64,000 bases of DNA from Spirochaetae bacterium HGW-Spirochaetae-3 (GCA_002839315.1 PGXV01000001.1:1-64000), one strand, 5' to 3'; numbered from the stretch's first letter, positions 26,508 to 35,721 are shown. Numbers and translations are program-made. Notes: generated by a model not told the origin, from the letters alone.

Positions 26508-27947
26508 ATGGCAAAAAAAGATTCCGGCCCCGGCTCGATAACGGTGCGCTCGTTCATGACGTCGCTGGCGGTCCTCGCCGGGCTTATGATAGTCGCGGGC
26601 GTCCTGACGCTCGTCGTGCCGTCGGGTTCGTACGATCGCGTCCCCGGGCCCGAGGGCGATCCCGTCGTGGTGCCCGGTAGCTACGCGCCTACGGATCGGC
26701 CGGATTATCCCGTATGGCGCTGGGCGACGGCCCCCTTCGAGGTCCTGGCGTCCGACGACGCCGCCCTCGCCATCGTCATCATCGTCTTCATAGCGGTGGT
26801 CGGGGGCGCGTTCGCGCTGCTCAAGGAGGCCGGCGTCCTCGAGGCGAGCGTCCGCGGACTGGCCGAGCGCTTCAAGGCGCGACGCATCGCAATGCTGGCT
26901 ATCCTGTGCCTGTTCTTCATGGCGATAGGTAGCTTCATGGGCGTATTCGAGGAGGTCGTGCCGCTGGTGCCGCTGGCGATAGGACTGTCGCTGTCGTTCG
27001 GCTGGGACGTCTTCGCCGGGCTCGGCATGAGCATACTCGCCGTCGGCTTCGGTTTCTCGGCGGCCATAGCCAACCCGTTCAGCATACAAACCGCCCAACG
27101 GCTGGCCGGCATTCCCGTGTTGTCAGGCTCGGGCTTCAGGGTGCTCGCCTTCGTATGCGTCTACGCGCTGTACATCGCGTTCATGGTCTCGTACGTGAGG
27201 CGACTCGAAAGAAAAAGCGTAGGGTCGACTATTGAATCCTCCGGCGGCGCCTCGGCCGACGCGGCCTCGGCTTCCCCCGCGCCGGTCGGTACCGTGGCGC
27301 GCGGGGTCCGTTTCTTCGGCTGGTCCAGCCTCGTCCTCGCCGTCCTCGTCGCGCTGTCGTCCGCCACGCGGATAGGCGCCGACTACGTGCTGCCCGCGAT
27401 AGCGCTCGGCTTCCTCGTCATAGGGAGCGGCGCCGGTCTGTCGGCCGGCCTGAAGCCGGGCAAGGCCGCGCGCGCGTTCGGTTCCGGCGCGCTCGGCGTA
27501 CTGCCGGCCGGTCTCCTCATCCTGATGGCGCTCAGCGTCAAGCGCATCGTCGTATCCGGCGGCATCATGGACACGGTCCTGTACGCCGCGAGCGGGTTGC
27601 TCGCGGATTCGTCGCGGTTCGGCGCCGCCTCGCTTATGTACGGGCTCGTGCTCGTCATGAACTTCTTCATAGGCAGCGCGAGCGCCAAGGCTTTCCTGCT
27701 GATGCCCGTGCTGGCCCCCCTCGCGGACCTGTCGGGGCTGTCGAGGCAGATCGCCGTGCAGGCGTTCGTATTCGGGGACGGCTTCTCCAACATGCTGTAC
27801 CCGACGAACGCGGTGCTGCTCATATCGCTCGGCCTTGCCGGCATGTCGTGGGGCCAGTGGCTACGGAAGACCTGGAAGCTGCAGGCGGCTACGCTCGCGC
27901 TGACGATGGCTCTGCTGATGCTCGCCGTATCGATGGGCTACAAGTAG
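26508..27947 (+). CDS. YfcC family (DcuC-like) membrane transporter
   Basis: 479 residues with about 12 hydrophobic segments. The family signature FMGVFEEVVPLVPLAIGLSL and the second-half motif VMNFFIGSASAKAFLLMPVL, then FGDGFSNMLYPTNAVLLI, identify the YfcC/C4-dicarboxylate anaerobic carrier superfamily (related to arginine/ornithine and short-chain carriers). The substrate is not determined by sequence; organic acids or amino acids are likely. A cytoplasmic loop rich in Ser/Ala sits near residue 245. The start ATG has GGAGG at good spacing. It lies 27 bases upstream of a secreted hydrolase gene, which has its own promoter. Confidence 0.87.
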   Translation: MAKKDSGPGSITVRSFMTSLAVLAGLMIVAGVLTLVVPSGSYDRVPGPEGDPVVVPGSYAPTDRPDYPVWRWATAPFEVLASDDAALAIVIIVFIAVVGGAFALLKEAGVLEASVRGLAERFKARRIAMLAILCLFFMAIGSFMGVFEEVVPLVPLAIGLSLSFGWDVFAGLGMSILAVGFGFSAAIANPFSIQTAQRLAGIPVLSGSGFRVLAFVCVYALYIAFMVSYVRRLERKSVGSTIESSGGASADAASASPAPVGTVARGVRFFGWSSLVLAVLVALSSATRIGADYVLPAIALGFLVIGSGAGLSAGLKPGKAARAFGSGALGVLPAGLLILMALSVKRIVVSGGIMDTVLYAASGLLADSSRFGAASLMYGLVLVMNFFIGSASAKAFLLMPVLAPLADLSGLSRQIAVQAFVFGDGFSNMLYPTNAVLLISLGLAGMSWGQWLRKTWKLQAATLALTMALLMLAVSMGYK

Positions 27948-27958
27948 CGCCGGGCCTC

Positions 27959-27967
27959 TGGTATACT
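27959..27967 (+). promoter_or_regulatory. Extended -10 promoter, leaderless type
   Basis: TGG followed by TATACT (27962-27967) forms an extended -10 element. Seven bases later is the ATG at 27975. There is no Shine-Dalgarno sequence and no clear -35 box. Confidence 0.5.
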
Positions 27968-27974
27968 CCGCGGC

Positions 27975-29282
27975 ATGAAACGATCGATATTCCTGTGCAT
28001 GGCGATCCTCGCCTTCGCGGCGGCTTCCTTCGGGCAGGGCGCCGACCGGCGGCTCGGCTCGTGGAGCGGTACGCTCGAGTTCTCCGACGGACGCGCGCCT
28101 GTCAACCTGAGGATAGTCGAGGGCGGGGCCCTCCTCGACCTGCCCGACGCCGAGCTGTACGGCCTGCCTTCCCGCTCGGCCGAGCGGGAAGGACAGAGCC
28201 TGTCGCTCGTCTTCTATCTCGGTAGCGACGAATTGACGCTGCGGCTCGGCGCCGTCGGCCCCGACTCCTCCGTCATGGGCGGGGAGTGCTCGTACCTGGT
28301 CGGTACCGGCTCCGCCGACGCCTCGTTCTCCATGAAGCGCGTCGACGCGGCAACCGCGGCGTCGACCGCGGCCTCCGAGCCGTACGCGGCCAAGGGATAC
28401 GACGGCGCCGCGCTGCCCGGCGAGCTGATCGTCCCGGCCGGCGTCGCGCGCCCTCCGCTGGTCATACTGCACGCAGGACTCGGCGTAGCGGATCGAGACG
28501 GGAATACCTATATGATGCCGGGTAGGCACGACGCGCTCGGACAGCTGGCCGAGGCCCTGCGCGCGCGCGGGATCGCCAGCTACCGATACGACAAACGGGG
28601 CGCCGGCGAGGCCGCATGGCTCTTCGCGACTGAAGAGGACCGGAGCATCGAAGCGTGGATACGCGACCTCGAGGCTATAGCGTCGGGATTCCGGGAAAGC
28701 GGGTACTATTCCGGCGTCTGGCTGTTCGGGCTCAACGACGGGGCCGTCGTCGCGGCGGCGGCGGCCAACGGACTCTCGGCGGGAACGCCGCCCGCCGGGC
28801 TTATCGTCGCCTGCGCGTCGGCGGAAGGACAGTTGGACGCGTACCGCAAGGCCGTATCGCGCGCCCCCGACGACGAGAAGTCGGAGGGCGAGGCTATAAT
28901 AGCGGCCTTGCTAGCGGGGCGGCGGGTCGACGCGCCTTCCGATTTCTACGCCGCCGCGTTCCGTCCCGGCTTCCAGCCTTACCTGATCGAAGCCTTCCGG
29001 CGCGACCTGAGGACTGAGCTGGCCCGGTACGCGGGGCCATGCCTGCTGGTCCAGGGCAACATGGACATGCAGGCGACGCTCGCCGACCTCCTGGCGCTAC
29101 GGGCGGCCAGGCCCGACGCGCTGGCCGCGATGCCTGCCCGCATGAACCACGTGCTCAAGGACGTATCGCAGGACGTCGAGGACAACCGCGCCGCCTTCGC
29201 CGATCCATCGTACCCCGTGTCGGCCGAGCTGGTGGACGACATCGCGGCCTTCGTCGCCGGGACCTTCGTAGGCATACCGTAG
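27975..29282 (+). CDS. Secreted alpha/beta hydrolase-fold protein with Asn at the nucleophile position
   Basis: 435 residues. A signal peptide (MKRSIFLCMAILAFAAASFG) is followed by a beta-rich N-terminal domain (about 25-125) and an alpha/beta-hydrolase domain (about 140-435): LPGELIVPAG, oxyanion-strand LVILHAGLGVADRDG and SYRYDKRGAGEA are typical of dienelactone-hydrolase/YqiA-like secreted members. The nucleophile elbow, normally GxSxG, reads GLNDG (252-256, codon AAC), so the catalytic Ser is Asn254. Candidate acid D364 (GNMDMQ) and His H392 (MNHVLKD) remain. It may be an inactive binding protein or have altered chemistry. A 21-bp tandem array begins 7 bases after the stop. Confidence 0.83.
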   Translation: MKRSIFLCMAILAFAAASFGQGADRRLGSWSGTLEFSDGRAPVNLRIVEGGALLDLPDAELYGLPSRSAEREGQSLSLVFYLGSDELTLRLGAVGPDSSVMGGECSYLVGTGSADASFSMKRVDAATAASTAASEPYAAKGYDGAALPGELIVPAGVARPPLVILHAGLGVADRDGNTYMMPGRHDALGQLAEALRARGIASYRYDKRGAGEAAWLFATEEDRSIEAWIRDLEAIASGFRESGYYSGVWLFGLNDGAVVAAAAANGLSAGTPPAGLIVACASAEGQLDAYRKAVSRAPDDEKSEGEAIIAALLAGRRVDAPSDFYAAAFRPGFQPYLIEAFRRDLRTELARYAGPCLLVQGNMDMQATLADLLALRAARPDALAAMPARMNHVLKDVSQDVEDNRAAFADPSYPVSAELVDDIAAFVAGTFVGIP

Positions 29283-29288
29283 GCCCGG

Positions 29289-29561
29289 CCAGGCCGCGGG
29301 ACGGTCGTTCCAGGCCGCGGGACGGTCTCTCCAGGTCGCGGGACGGTCGTTCTAGGTCGCGGGACGGTCACTCCAGGTCGCGGGACGGTCACTCCAGGTC
29401 GCGGGACGGTCACTCCAGGCCGCGGAACGGTCTCTCCAGGTCGCGGGACGGTCGTTCCAGGTCGCGGGACGGTCACTCCAGGCCGCGGGACGGTCGTTCC
29501 AGGTCGCGGGACGGTCGTTCCAGGTCGCGGGACGGTCACTCCAGGCCGCGGGACGGTCGCC
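29289..29561 (+). repeat. 21-bp minisatellite, 13 tandem copies
   Basis: Thirteen units of CCAGGYCGCGGGACGGTCNNN run without gaps from 29289 to 29561, followed by a degenerate part-unit. The last three bases vary as GTT, ACT, TCT or GCC, and C/T alternates at base 6; otherwise only two substitutions are seen (units 4 and 7). Because 21 is divisible by 3, several frames stay open and give artefactual heptad ORFs. The array fills the gap between the hydrolase stop (29282) and pepT, just upstream of the pepT promoter. Confidence 0.97.
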
Positions 29562-29569
29562 CCAGACCG

Positions 29570-29598
29570 TAGGCAACCCGACGGATTCCCGCTAGATT
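29570..29598 (+). promoter_or_regulatory. pepT leaderless-type promoter
   Basis: TAGGCA (29570-29575), 17-base spacer, TAGATT (29593-29598), then 6 bases to the ATG at 29605. No Shine-Dalgarno sequence is present. Confidence 0.45.
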
Positions 29599-29604
29599 GT
29601 CGAG

Positions 29605-30831
29605 ATGGATATAGCAGATCGCCTGGAAGGGCGTTTCATGAGATACTCCGGCATAGCTACGCAGAGCGACGCCGGTTCGCGGACCTCGCCTTCGACTCCC
29701 GGCCAGCTCCAACTCGCGAGGCTCCTCTACGAGGAACTTCGCGCCCTCGGGATAGCCGACTTGGCGATGGACGACTGCGGCATCGTGACGGCGGTGCTGC
29801 CCGGGTCGCCCGACAGGCCCAGTATAGGCTTCGTGGCGCACCTGGACACCGTCGACGTCGGCCTCTCCCCGTCGGTGCGCCCGCGGAAGATCCGCTACGA
29901 AGGGCAGGATATCCTGCTGAACGAGACCGAAGGCATCTACTTCGACAAGGTCGCCCATCCGGAGATCGAGCGCTACGCGGGCGACGATATCTACTTCTCG
30001 GACGGCACGAGCGTGCTTGGCGCCGATGACAAGGCGGCCATGAGTGTCGTCATGTGCGCGCTCGAGACCGTCCTGGAGGATGACGTCCCGCACGGGGACC
30101 TATACGTCGCCTTCGTGCCGGACGAGGAGATAGGCCTCAAGGGCGCCAAGCGCCTGGACCTGGATCGCTTCGCTCCTGACTACGCGTATACGATCGACTG
30201 CTGCGAGCTCGGCGAGGTGGTCTACGAGACCTTCAACGCCGGGACCGCCTTCGTCGAGATAGAGGGCGTTCCCGCCCATCCGATGTCGGCCAAGGGCGTA
30301 CTGCTCAATCCCATCCTCGTCGCCCAGGACTTCATCGGCCTCTTCGACCGACGCGAGACGCCCGAGCATACCGAGGGTAAGGAAGGCTATATCTGGTTCA
30401 ACCGGATAGCGGGCGGCCAGGCGGGCGCCTCGCTGCAGGCCTCCATACGCGACCACGGCCTGGCGGGCTACGAGGACAAGAAGCGCCGCCTGCGGGAGGC
30501 GGCGGACGAGATCGGACGGCGATACCCGCGGGCTACGGTATCCGTCAGGATCGAGGACGTGTACGCGAATATCGCGAACCACGCGGACCGCTCCCACCCG
30601 GCGGTCGCCGCTATCTACGACGCCATGGCCGAGCTGGGAATCGAGCCGAGGACCGTCGCGATGCGCGGGGGCACCGACGGCTCTGCCCTGTCGGCGAAGG
30701 GCCTGGTCACGCCCAACTACTTCACCGGGGCGCACCTGTTCCATTCCCGATTCGAATTCCTGCCCGTTAGCTCCTTCGTCGCGTCCTATCGCCTGACCCT
30801 CAGGCTGATCGAGGACGCGGGCGGGCGGTAA
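29605..30831 (+). CDS. pepT: Peptidase T (tripeptide aminopeptidase)
   Basis: 408 residues, cytosolic M20B metallopeptidase. Zinc-site motifs are GFVAHLDTVDV (H79, D81), GTSVLGADDKAAMS and FVPDEEIGLKGAKRLD. The dimerisation domain has PAHPMSAKGVLLNPI, and the last ligand region is NYFTGAHLFHSRFEFLP. Length matches E. coli PepT (408). It should release the N-terminal residue from tripeptides. It stands alone, preceded by the 21-bp array and a leaderless-type promoter, and converges with a lipoprotein gene. Together with the nearby M20 and M3 peptidases it suggests peptide use. Confidence 0.96.
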   Translation: MDIADRLEGRFMRYSGIATQSDAGSRTSPSTPGQLQLARLLYEELRALGIADLAMDDCGIVTAVLPGSPDRPSIGFVAHLDTVDVGLSPSVRPRKIRYEGQDILLNETEGIYFDKVAHPEIERYAGDDIYFSDGTSVLGADDKAAMSVVMCALETVLEDDVPHGDLYVAFVPDEEIGLKGAKRLDLDRFAPDYAYTIDCCELGEVVYETFNAGTAFVEIEGVPAHPMSAKGVLLNPILVAQDFIGLFDRRETPEHTEGKEGYIWFNRIAGGQAGASLQASIRDHGLAGYEDKKRRLREAADEIGRRYPRATVSVRIEDVYANIANHADRSHPAVAAIYDAMAELGIEPRTVAMRGGTDGSALSAKGLVTPNYFTGAHLFHSRFEFLPVSSFVASYRLTLRLIEDAGGR

Positions 30832-30878
30832 CGCGTCGCCGGCGACGGGTACGCGGCTGAATACGCCTTCCTGGTGGC

Positions 30879-31751
30879 CTACAGCCCGGCGACGCCCGCG
30901 AAGGAGGCCAGCGCCGCCGCGTCGAGCGGTATGCCCGACGCGGTAACGATCGCGCCGTCCGTCGTCCACGAGACCGCGTCCATCACCGTCGCCGAGCGCT
31001 CCGGCCAGAGGGACGTAGCGGCCGCGTACAGGAACAGCCTGCAGAGCGGCGCGAATACGACCGCGGCCCGCTCGGTAGCGAACTCGAACGATAGCCTCGC
31101 TATGTAATCGCTTCCCGGCGATGGCCGCGCGGACAGCATGATCGCGAGCATCGGCACGGCGCCGTCGCCCAAAGGCAACCGGGAGCGTAGCGCGGTCATG
31201 GGGTCGGGTAGGTATATGGCGACGGCCGCCTTCCATTCGTCGGCCCACCTAGCCGGTATGGGATCGGGATTTGGCTCGATCGAGGCCGCGAGCAGGCCGT
31301 CGAGGGGAGCCGTGCCGAAGAACGCCCGGCCGCCGCTGGCGAACGCCAGGCTCATCGAGCCGTCCGTACGCTCCCAAACGGGGCCGCTCCTGCGCCACGC
31401 CGGATCTGAAGACAGCCGCATCGACGCGGCGCCGGCGGGATAGCGTCCCTCGGCCACGGCTACGAGGCCTCCCGCCGAGGAGCGCGTCGGAGCCAGGAAG
31501 GCCGCCGTCATCGTATCGGTGCGGTCGGCTATGGACGCGGCGCTCCTGGCGTCGCCGCCCGGCATGCTCAGGATGGCCGCGGACAGAGTCGCCTTGTCGA
31601 GCCGCGCGTAGACCGCGGCCCCCGGCGGCAGGAGTCTCTCCGCCTCTATGCCGCTCGGGGCGCGGACTACGGTGGCGCACGAGGCCGTCAGCAGAGCGGT
31701 CGCCGACAGTAGTATACGGCGCGACGCCCGTCTCAGGTTCGATCGGTTCAA
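30879..31751 (-). CDS. Putative lipoprotein coupled to DUF6765 gene
   Basis: 290 residues. A basic N-terminus (MNRSNLRRASRR) and hydrophobic stretch end in LLTASC with lipidation Cys25. The remainder has a regular pattern (LLPPGAAVYARLDKATLSAA) suggesting a globular domain, but I recognise no family. The start is a TTG (31749-31751) overlapping the TGA of the upstream gene as TTGA, so translation is probably coupled. Both genes may act at the same envelope site. Function unknown. Confidence 0.75.
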   Translation of the reverse strand: MNRSNLRRASRRILLSATALLTASCATVVRAPSGIEAERLLPPGAAVYARLDKATLSAAILSMPGGDARSAASIADRTDTMTAAFLAPTRSSAGGLVAVAEGRYPAGAASMRLSSDPAWRRSGPVWERTDGSMSLAFASGGRAFFGTAPLDGLLAASIEPNPDPIPARWADEWKAAVAIYLPDPMTALRSRLPLGDGAVPMLAIMLSARPSPGSDYIARLSFEFATERAAVVFAPLCRLFLYAAATSLWPERSATVMDAVSWTTDGAIVTASGIPLDAAALASFAGVAGL

Positions 31752-32728
31752 AGACCCTTCCTTTCGAGCATGGAAAGCGCCCTGCGCCTGTGCTCGGTAG
31801 CCGCCTCGTGCCAGCGATAGAGATCCGTGGCGTAGAACGACGAATCGGCCTGCACGACGGTGGCCGCCCGGGAGCCCCCGGCCTTAGAGAGTTGGCTCTT
31901 GGCCCAGGCCAGCTTGTCGTAATGCCGGACGCCGGCGAACATGGACCGGTCCTCCGGCACGCCCGCGTCGCGACGCCATAATCGCGGCTCGTACGGCCGT
32001 ACGTTCCAGCATATCACGTAATCGGCCAATCTCTCGTCTTTCGACGGCTTGGCCCATATGGCCGCGAGCCTCGCGACGACCAGCTCGTCGTCGCCGAACG
32101 GGCGGCCGAGGAATACCCTGAAGTACCTGAACAGCTTGACGGCGGCCGCCGAGAAGCGGTCCCGGTTGACGACGAGCCTGGAATCGGGACGGAGCCTGGA
32201 ATCCACCCAGCGGGCGTCGGGCTCGTCGGGGGACGACAACGCCTGCAGGTGCCCCGCCGGAGGGAGCCCCGCCGCCGGCGACGAGGCTCCTATGTCGTTG
32301 CTGGCGTCGAGGAGGCCGCAGAAATTCTGGTGCGCCCAGGTATCGGCGAACGCGTGGGCGGCTATGCCCATCAGATAGGGATCCTTGTCCCTGAAGGCCG
32401 CGACGAGCAGTTCCTTGGCGTTATCGGAGTTCGGCGTGACCGTATACGGATTGCGCCCGCCGTCGGCGCGAGCCTTCGCCGACGCGTCCGGGTCGCCCGG
32501 GACGAAATGGAACGGGAGGTAGATGTCACGCTTCACGGCGTCGTCCCAGAACAGGTAGTTCTGCGTGACGGCGAGGTCGACGAGGCCGCGCGGCGCGTCG
32601 AAGCGCTGCGGCGTAGTCGAGTCGTCCACCTCCTGCGACGAGCGGGCGATCAGGAACGCGGTGCTTTCGTCGAAACCGGCCTCCAGAGCCAGTACGTAGA
32701 CGGCGTAGTAATGGAATTCTATGTTCAT
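31748..32728 (-). CDS. DUF6765 family protein
   Basis: 326 residues with no signal peptide. The start MNIEFHYYAVYVLALEAGF, the phrase IARSSQEVDDSTTP and the His/Asp-rich motif MGIAAHAFADTWAHQNF match DUF6765, whose His-x-x-x-Asp-x-x-x-His arrangement resembles zinc-dependent phospholipase C/S1-P1-like metal sites. Metal binding is inferred; no substrate is known. A TATCTT box lies 8 bases before the ATG on the minus strand and no ribosome-binding site is visible, so it may be another leaderless gene. It diverges from pepF. Confidence 0.75.
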   Translation of the reverse strand: MNIEFHYYAVYVLALEAGFDESTAFLIARSSQEVDDSTTPQRFDAPRGLVDLAVTQNYLFWDDAVKRDIYLPFHFVPGDPDASAKARADGGRNPYTVTPNSDNAKELLVAAFRDKDPYLMGIAAHAFADTWAHQNFCGLLDASNDIGASSPAAGLPPAGHLQALSSPDEPDARWVDSRLRPDSRLVVNRDRFSAAAVKLFRYFRVFLGRPFGDDELVVARLAAIWAKPSKDERLADYVICWNVRPYEPRLWRRDAGVPEDRSMFAGVRHYDKLAWAKSQLSKAGGSRAATVVQADSSFYATDLYRWHEAATEHRRRALSMLERKGL

Positions 32729-32809
32729 CGAGTGCTAAGATACCCAGACCCGCGCCTCCTCGACTATCTCTTTGCGCGATACACGCGGCGCGGGCGAAAG
32801 GAATACTGG

Positions 32810-34612
32810 ATGTCGAACAACGAATCGTTGCCCCGCTGGGATCTGAACCCTATATACCCCGGTTTCAAGACAGAGGAATATGCCGCGGCCAAGGCGGAAT
32901 TCGGACGGCTCTGCGCCGAGTACGAGGCTCATTGCGCCGCCGCGCCCGTAGCCGGCGCTTTCCGGGCGTGGCTGATCGAGGCGATACGGCTCGCAGACGC
33001 CGCGGGATCGCTTGGCGAGACCCTGGGCGCCTACGCGTACGTAAGCTATTCGGTAGATACGAGGGACAAGACGGCGATGGCCGAGCTGAACGCGGTCGAG
33101 GAGCTGTCCTTGGCGCTCAAGCGGGCGGAGGTCGCGTTCAAGAACGTACTGGCGGCCAACCGCGCCGAGGCCGGGGCGCTGGCGGAATCCGATCCGGAGC
33201 TGTCGCGCTACCGTTTCTATATCGAGGAAGAGCTGTTATGGCAGTCGAGGCAGATGTCGCCGGAGCTCGAGGACCTCGCCTCCGACCTGTCCCGTTCCGG
33301 CGGCGACGCGTGGGGCCGGCTCCAGGAGACCGTATCGAGTACGACCGGCGCGATCTGGGACGAGGCCTCGGGCGAGCGCAAGACGGTGGTGCAGTTACGG
33401 GCGCTCGCCTTCGATTCGGACAGGGACGTACGCAGGAAGGCGTTCGAAAAAGAGCTGGCGTGCTGGAAGGGCGTCGAAACGCCTATGGCGGCCGCCCTCA
33501 ACGGCGTCAAGGGCTTTACCGTAACGCTCAACAGGCGCCGCGGCTGGGAAGGCGCCCTCGACAAGTCCATCGCGCAGTCGAGGATAAGCAGGGCGACGCT
33601 CGACGCTCTGCTGGCCGCGATGGAAGAAGCGCTGCCGATGTGGCGCCGTTACCTCAAGGCCAAGGCCAGGCTGATCGGCGTGCCCTCCTGCGCGTTCTTC
33701 GACCTGTTCGCCCCTGTCGGCGGCGTCGGGCGTAGCTACTCGTGGGCCGAGGCCCGCGATATCGTCGTATCGAAGTTCTCCGCGTTCTCTCCCGCCATGG
33801 GCGCGTTCGCCTCGTCGGCGTTCGGCGACGGCTGGATAGACGCCGAGCCCCGCGAGGGCAAGGTCGGCGGCGCCTACTGCATCGACTTCCCGAGGGCCCG
33901 CGTGGCGCGCGTGATGTGCAACTTCGACGGCAGCTTCTCGTCGCTGTCCACCGTCGCCCACGAGCTCGGCCACGCGTACCACCAGCACGTGCTCAAGGAC
34001 GAGCCGTACGCGCTGACCCATTATCCTATGACCCTCGCCGAGACGGCGAGCATATTCGCCGAGACCGTCGTCTTCGAGGACGCGCTCGGTACCGCCTCGG
34101 GCGACGAGCGCCTGGGCCTGCTCGAGAATCACCTGCAGGACGGGTGCCAGATACTCGTAGACATACTGTCCCGCTTCTACTTCGAACGGGCCGTATTCGA
34201 GCGCAGGGGCGAAGGCGAGCTGTCCGCGCAGGAATTCTCGGAGCTGATGCTGGACGCGCAGAGGCGGACGTACGGAGACGGGCTCGACCCGGAGCTTCTG
34301 CATCCGTACATGTGGGCGGTCAAGGGCCATTACTACAGTCCCGCGTTGTCGTTCTACAATTTCCCGTACGCCTTCGGCCAGCTGTTCGGGCTCGGTCTCT
34401 ACGAGCGATACCGGGAGGAAGGCCCCCGCTTCGCCGAGACGTACCGCGGCATACTCCTGGAGACGGGCAGGGCGGACGCGGTCCGCGTATGCGCGGACGC
34501 CGGCTTCGACATAGAGACCCCCGGCTTCTGGCGCTCCGGCGTCGCGTCGTTCTCGAGGCAGGCCGACGAATTCGAGCGCCTCGTCGACGCCGCTAAGGGG
34601 ATGGCCCGATGA
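32810..34612 (+). CDS. pepF: M3 family oligoendopeptidase F
   Basis: 600 residues, the usual size for PepF. The start ATG at 32810 has AAAGGA 8 bases upstream; the longer open frame runs back through the divergent gene and is discarded. The N-terminal helical domain begins LPRWDLNPIYPGFKTEEY. The thermolysin-like metal site is VAHELGHAYH (H384, E385, H388), and downstream MTLAETASIFAETVVFED supplies the Glu ligand. It should cleave intracellular oligopeptides of about 7-17 residues. Its stop overlaps the start of gpsA as ATGA. Confidence 0.95.
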   Translation: MSNNESLPRWDLNPIYPGFKTEEYAAAKAEFGRLCAEYEAHCAAAPVAGAFRAWLIEAIRLADAAGSLGETLGAYAYVSYSVDTRDKTAMAELNAVEELSLALKRAEVAFKNVLAANRAEAGALAESDPELSRYRFYIEEELLWQSRQMSPELEDLASDLSRSGGDAWGRLQETVSSTTGAIWDEASGERKTVVQLRALAFDSDRDVRRKAFEKELACWKGVETPMAAALNGVKGFTVTLNRRRGWEGALDKSIAQSRISRATLDALLAAMEEALPMWRRYLKAKARLIGVPSCAFFDLFAPVGGVGRSYSWAEARDIVVSKFSAFSPAMGAFASSAFGDGWIDAEPREGKVGGAYCIDFPRARVARVMCNFDGSFSSLSTVAHELGHAYHQHVLKDEPYALTHYPMTLAETASIFAETVVFEDALGTASGDERLGLLENHLQDGCQILVDILSRFYFERAVFERRGEGELSAQEFSELMLDAQRRTYGDGLDPELLHPYMWAVKGHYYSPALSFYNFPYAFGQLFGLGLYERYREEGPRFAETYRGILLETGRADAVRVCADAGFDIETPGFWRSGVASFSRQADEFERLVDAAKGMAR

Positions 34613-35721
34613 GCGACGCCATGAGAAAACCGCTGTTGCCTACGTCGAGGACGCGCCGCAGGCTCAAGGAAAAACCGGTAGGCGTGCTCGGCGCGGGCGC
34701 GTGGGGCACGGCCGTGGCCAAGGCGCTCGCCGAGAACGGGCACGAGGTTACGATGTGGGCCCGTGAGCCCGCGCTCGCCCAGGCCATAAACGAGCGCCAC
34801 GAGAATCCGGCCTACCTGCCGGGCGTTGTATTGCCCGACAACCTGAGGGCGAGCGTTGAACCGCTGGACGCGGCCAACGGCATGGAGGCCGTATTCCTGG
34901 GCGTGCCGTCGCCGTACCTGCTGTCGGCGGTCAAGCGCATCCTCACCTCGCCCGACGTGATGGAAGGCCGACCGCTGTTCGCCGTGCTGACCAAGGGCTT
35001 CATCGAGACCGACCGGGGCCCGCGCCTGATCGTCGAGACGCTCGAGGACTACCTGCCCGGCTTCTACCGCAACAACCTGGTCTACGTCTCGGGGCCGAGC
35101 CATGCCGAGGAGGTGTCGCGCGGCATCATGACGGGACTCGCCGCCGCGAGCGCCAACGGCCGCAACGCCATACGGGTGCGCGAGCTGCTGCAGAGCAGGA
35201 GCCTCCTCGTCTTCCCGTCGCTCGACGTCGTCGGCGTGCAGGTCTGCGGCGCCGTAAAGAACGTCGTCGCTATCGCCTTCGGCATGCTGGACGCGCTCAA
35301 GGCCGAGTCCAATCACTTCGGCGACAATACCGAGTCGATGCTACTCGCGGCGGGGCTCAACGAGATCCAGGCTTTCGGCCAGGCGCTCGGCGCTACGCAC
35401 CCGGAGACCTTCACGTCCATCGCCGGCGTCGGGGACCTCGACGTCACCTGCCGCTCGGTGCACGGGCGCAACCGCCGCTTCGGCCGCGACATCGTCGAGA
35501 AGGACGCTCTGGCGCCGTTCAGGAACGCTGCCGACCTTGTAGCCAGGATAGGCGAACTCGGGTACCTGCCCGAAGGCGCGCCGGCGAGCGGTTTCGTCAG
35601 CCGGCTGGCGGATGAGAAGCGCCTGGACATGCCTATCTGCCGGGGAGTGCATCGCATCCTGGACAAGGAGCTGACTCCGAGGGAGTTCATAGAGGAATAC
35701 CTGGGCGGGCTCGCCGGTTAG
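34609..35721 (+). CDS. gpsA: Glycerol-3-phosphate dehydrogenase [NAD(P)+]
   Basis: 370 residues. A short basic extension (about 22 residues) precedes the Rossmann fold VGVLGAGAWGTAVAKALAEN. Further GpsA motifs are YVSGPSHAEEVSRGI, QVCGAVKNVVAIAFGMLDAL with the catalytic Lys, and the C-terminal GVGDLDVTCRSVHGRNRRFG. It reduces dihydroxyacetone phosphate to sn-glycerol-3-phosphate for phospholipid synthesis. The ATG overlaps the pepF stop (ATGA) with AAGGGG upstream, so the two are coupled. The stop codon lies within a 15-bp tandem triplication. Confidence 0.96.
   Translation: MSDAMRKPLLPTSRTRRRLKEKPVGVLGAGAWGTAVAKALAENGHEVTMWAREPALAQAINERHENPAYLPGVVLPDNLRASVEPLDAANGMEAVFLGVPSPYLLSAVKRILTSPDVMEGRPLFAVLTKGFIETDRGPRLIVETLEDYLPGFYRNNLVYVSGPSHAEEVSRGIMTGLAAASANGRNAIRVRELLQSRSLLVFPSLDVVGVQVCGAVKNVVAIAFGMLDALKAESNHFGDNTESMLLAAGLNEIQAFGQALGATHPETFTSIAGVGDLDVTCRSVHGRNRRFGRDIVEKDALAPFRNAADLVARIGELGYLPEGAPASGFVSRLADEKRLDMPICRGVHRILDKELTPREFIEEYLGGLAG

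Noticed and set aside
29289-29561. Possible CRISPR array
   Set aside because: Units are directly adjacent 21-mers with no unique spacers, and no cas genes are nearby.
28979-29572. Open frames on both strands across the 21-bp array with heptad repeats such as TVPRPGV or RSRDGHS
   Set aside because: They arise because a 21-bp unit is divisible by three; they run through the hydrolase gene in other frames and lack start signals and independent support.
32249-32809. 187-residue N-terminal extension of PepF
   Set aside because: It is antisense to the DUF6765 gene; the ATG at 32810 has a ribosome-binding site and gives the normal family length.
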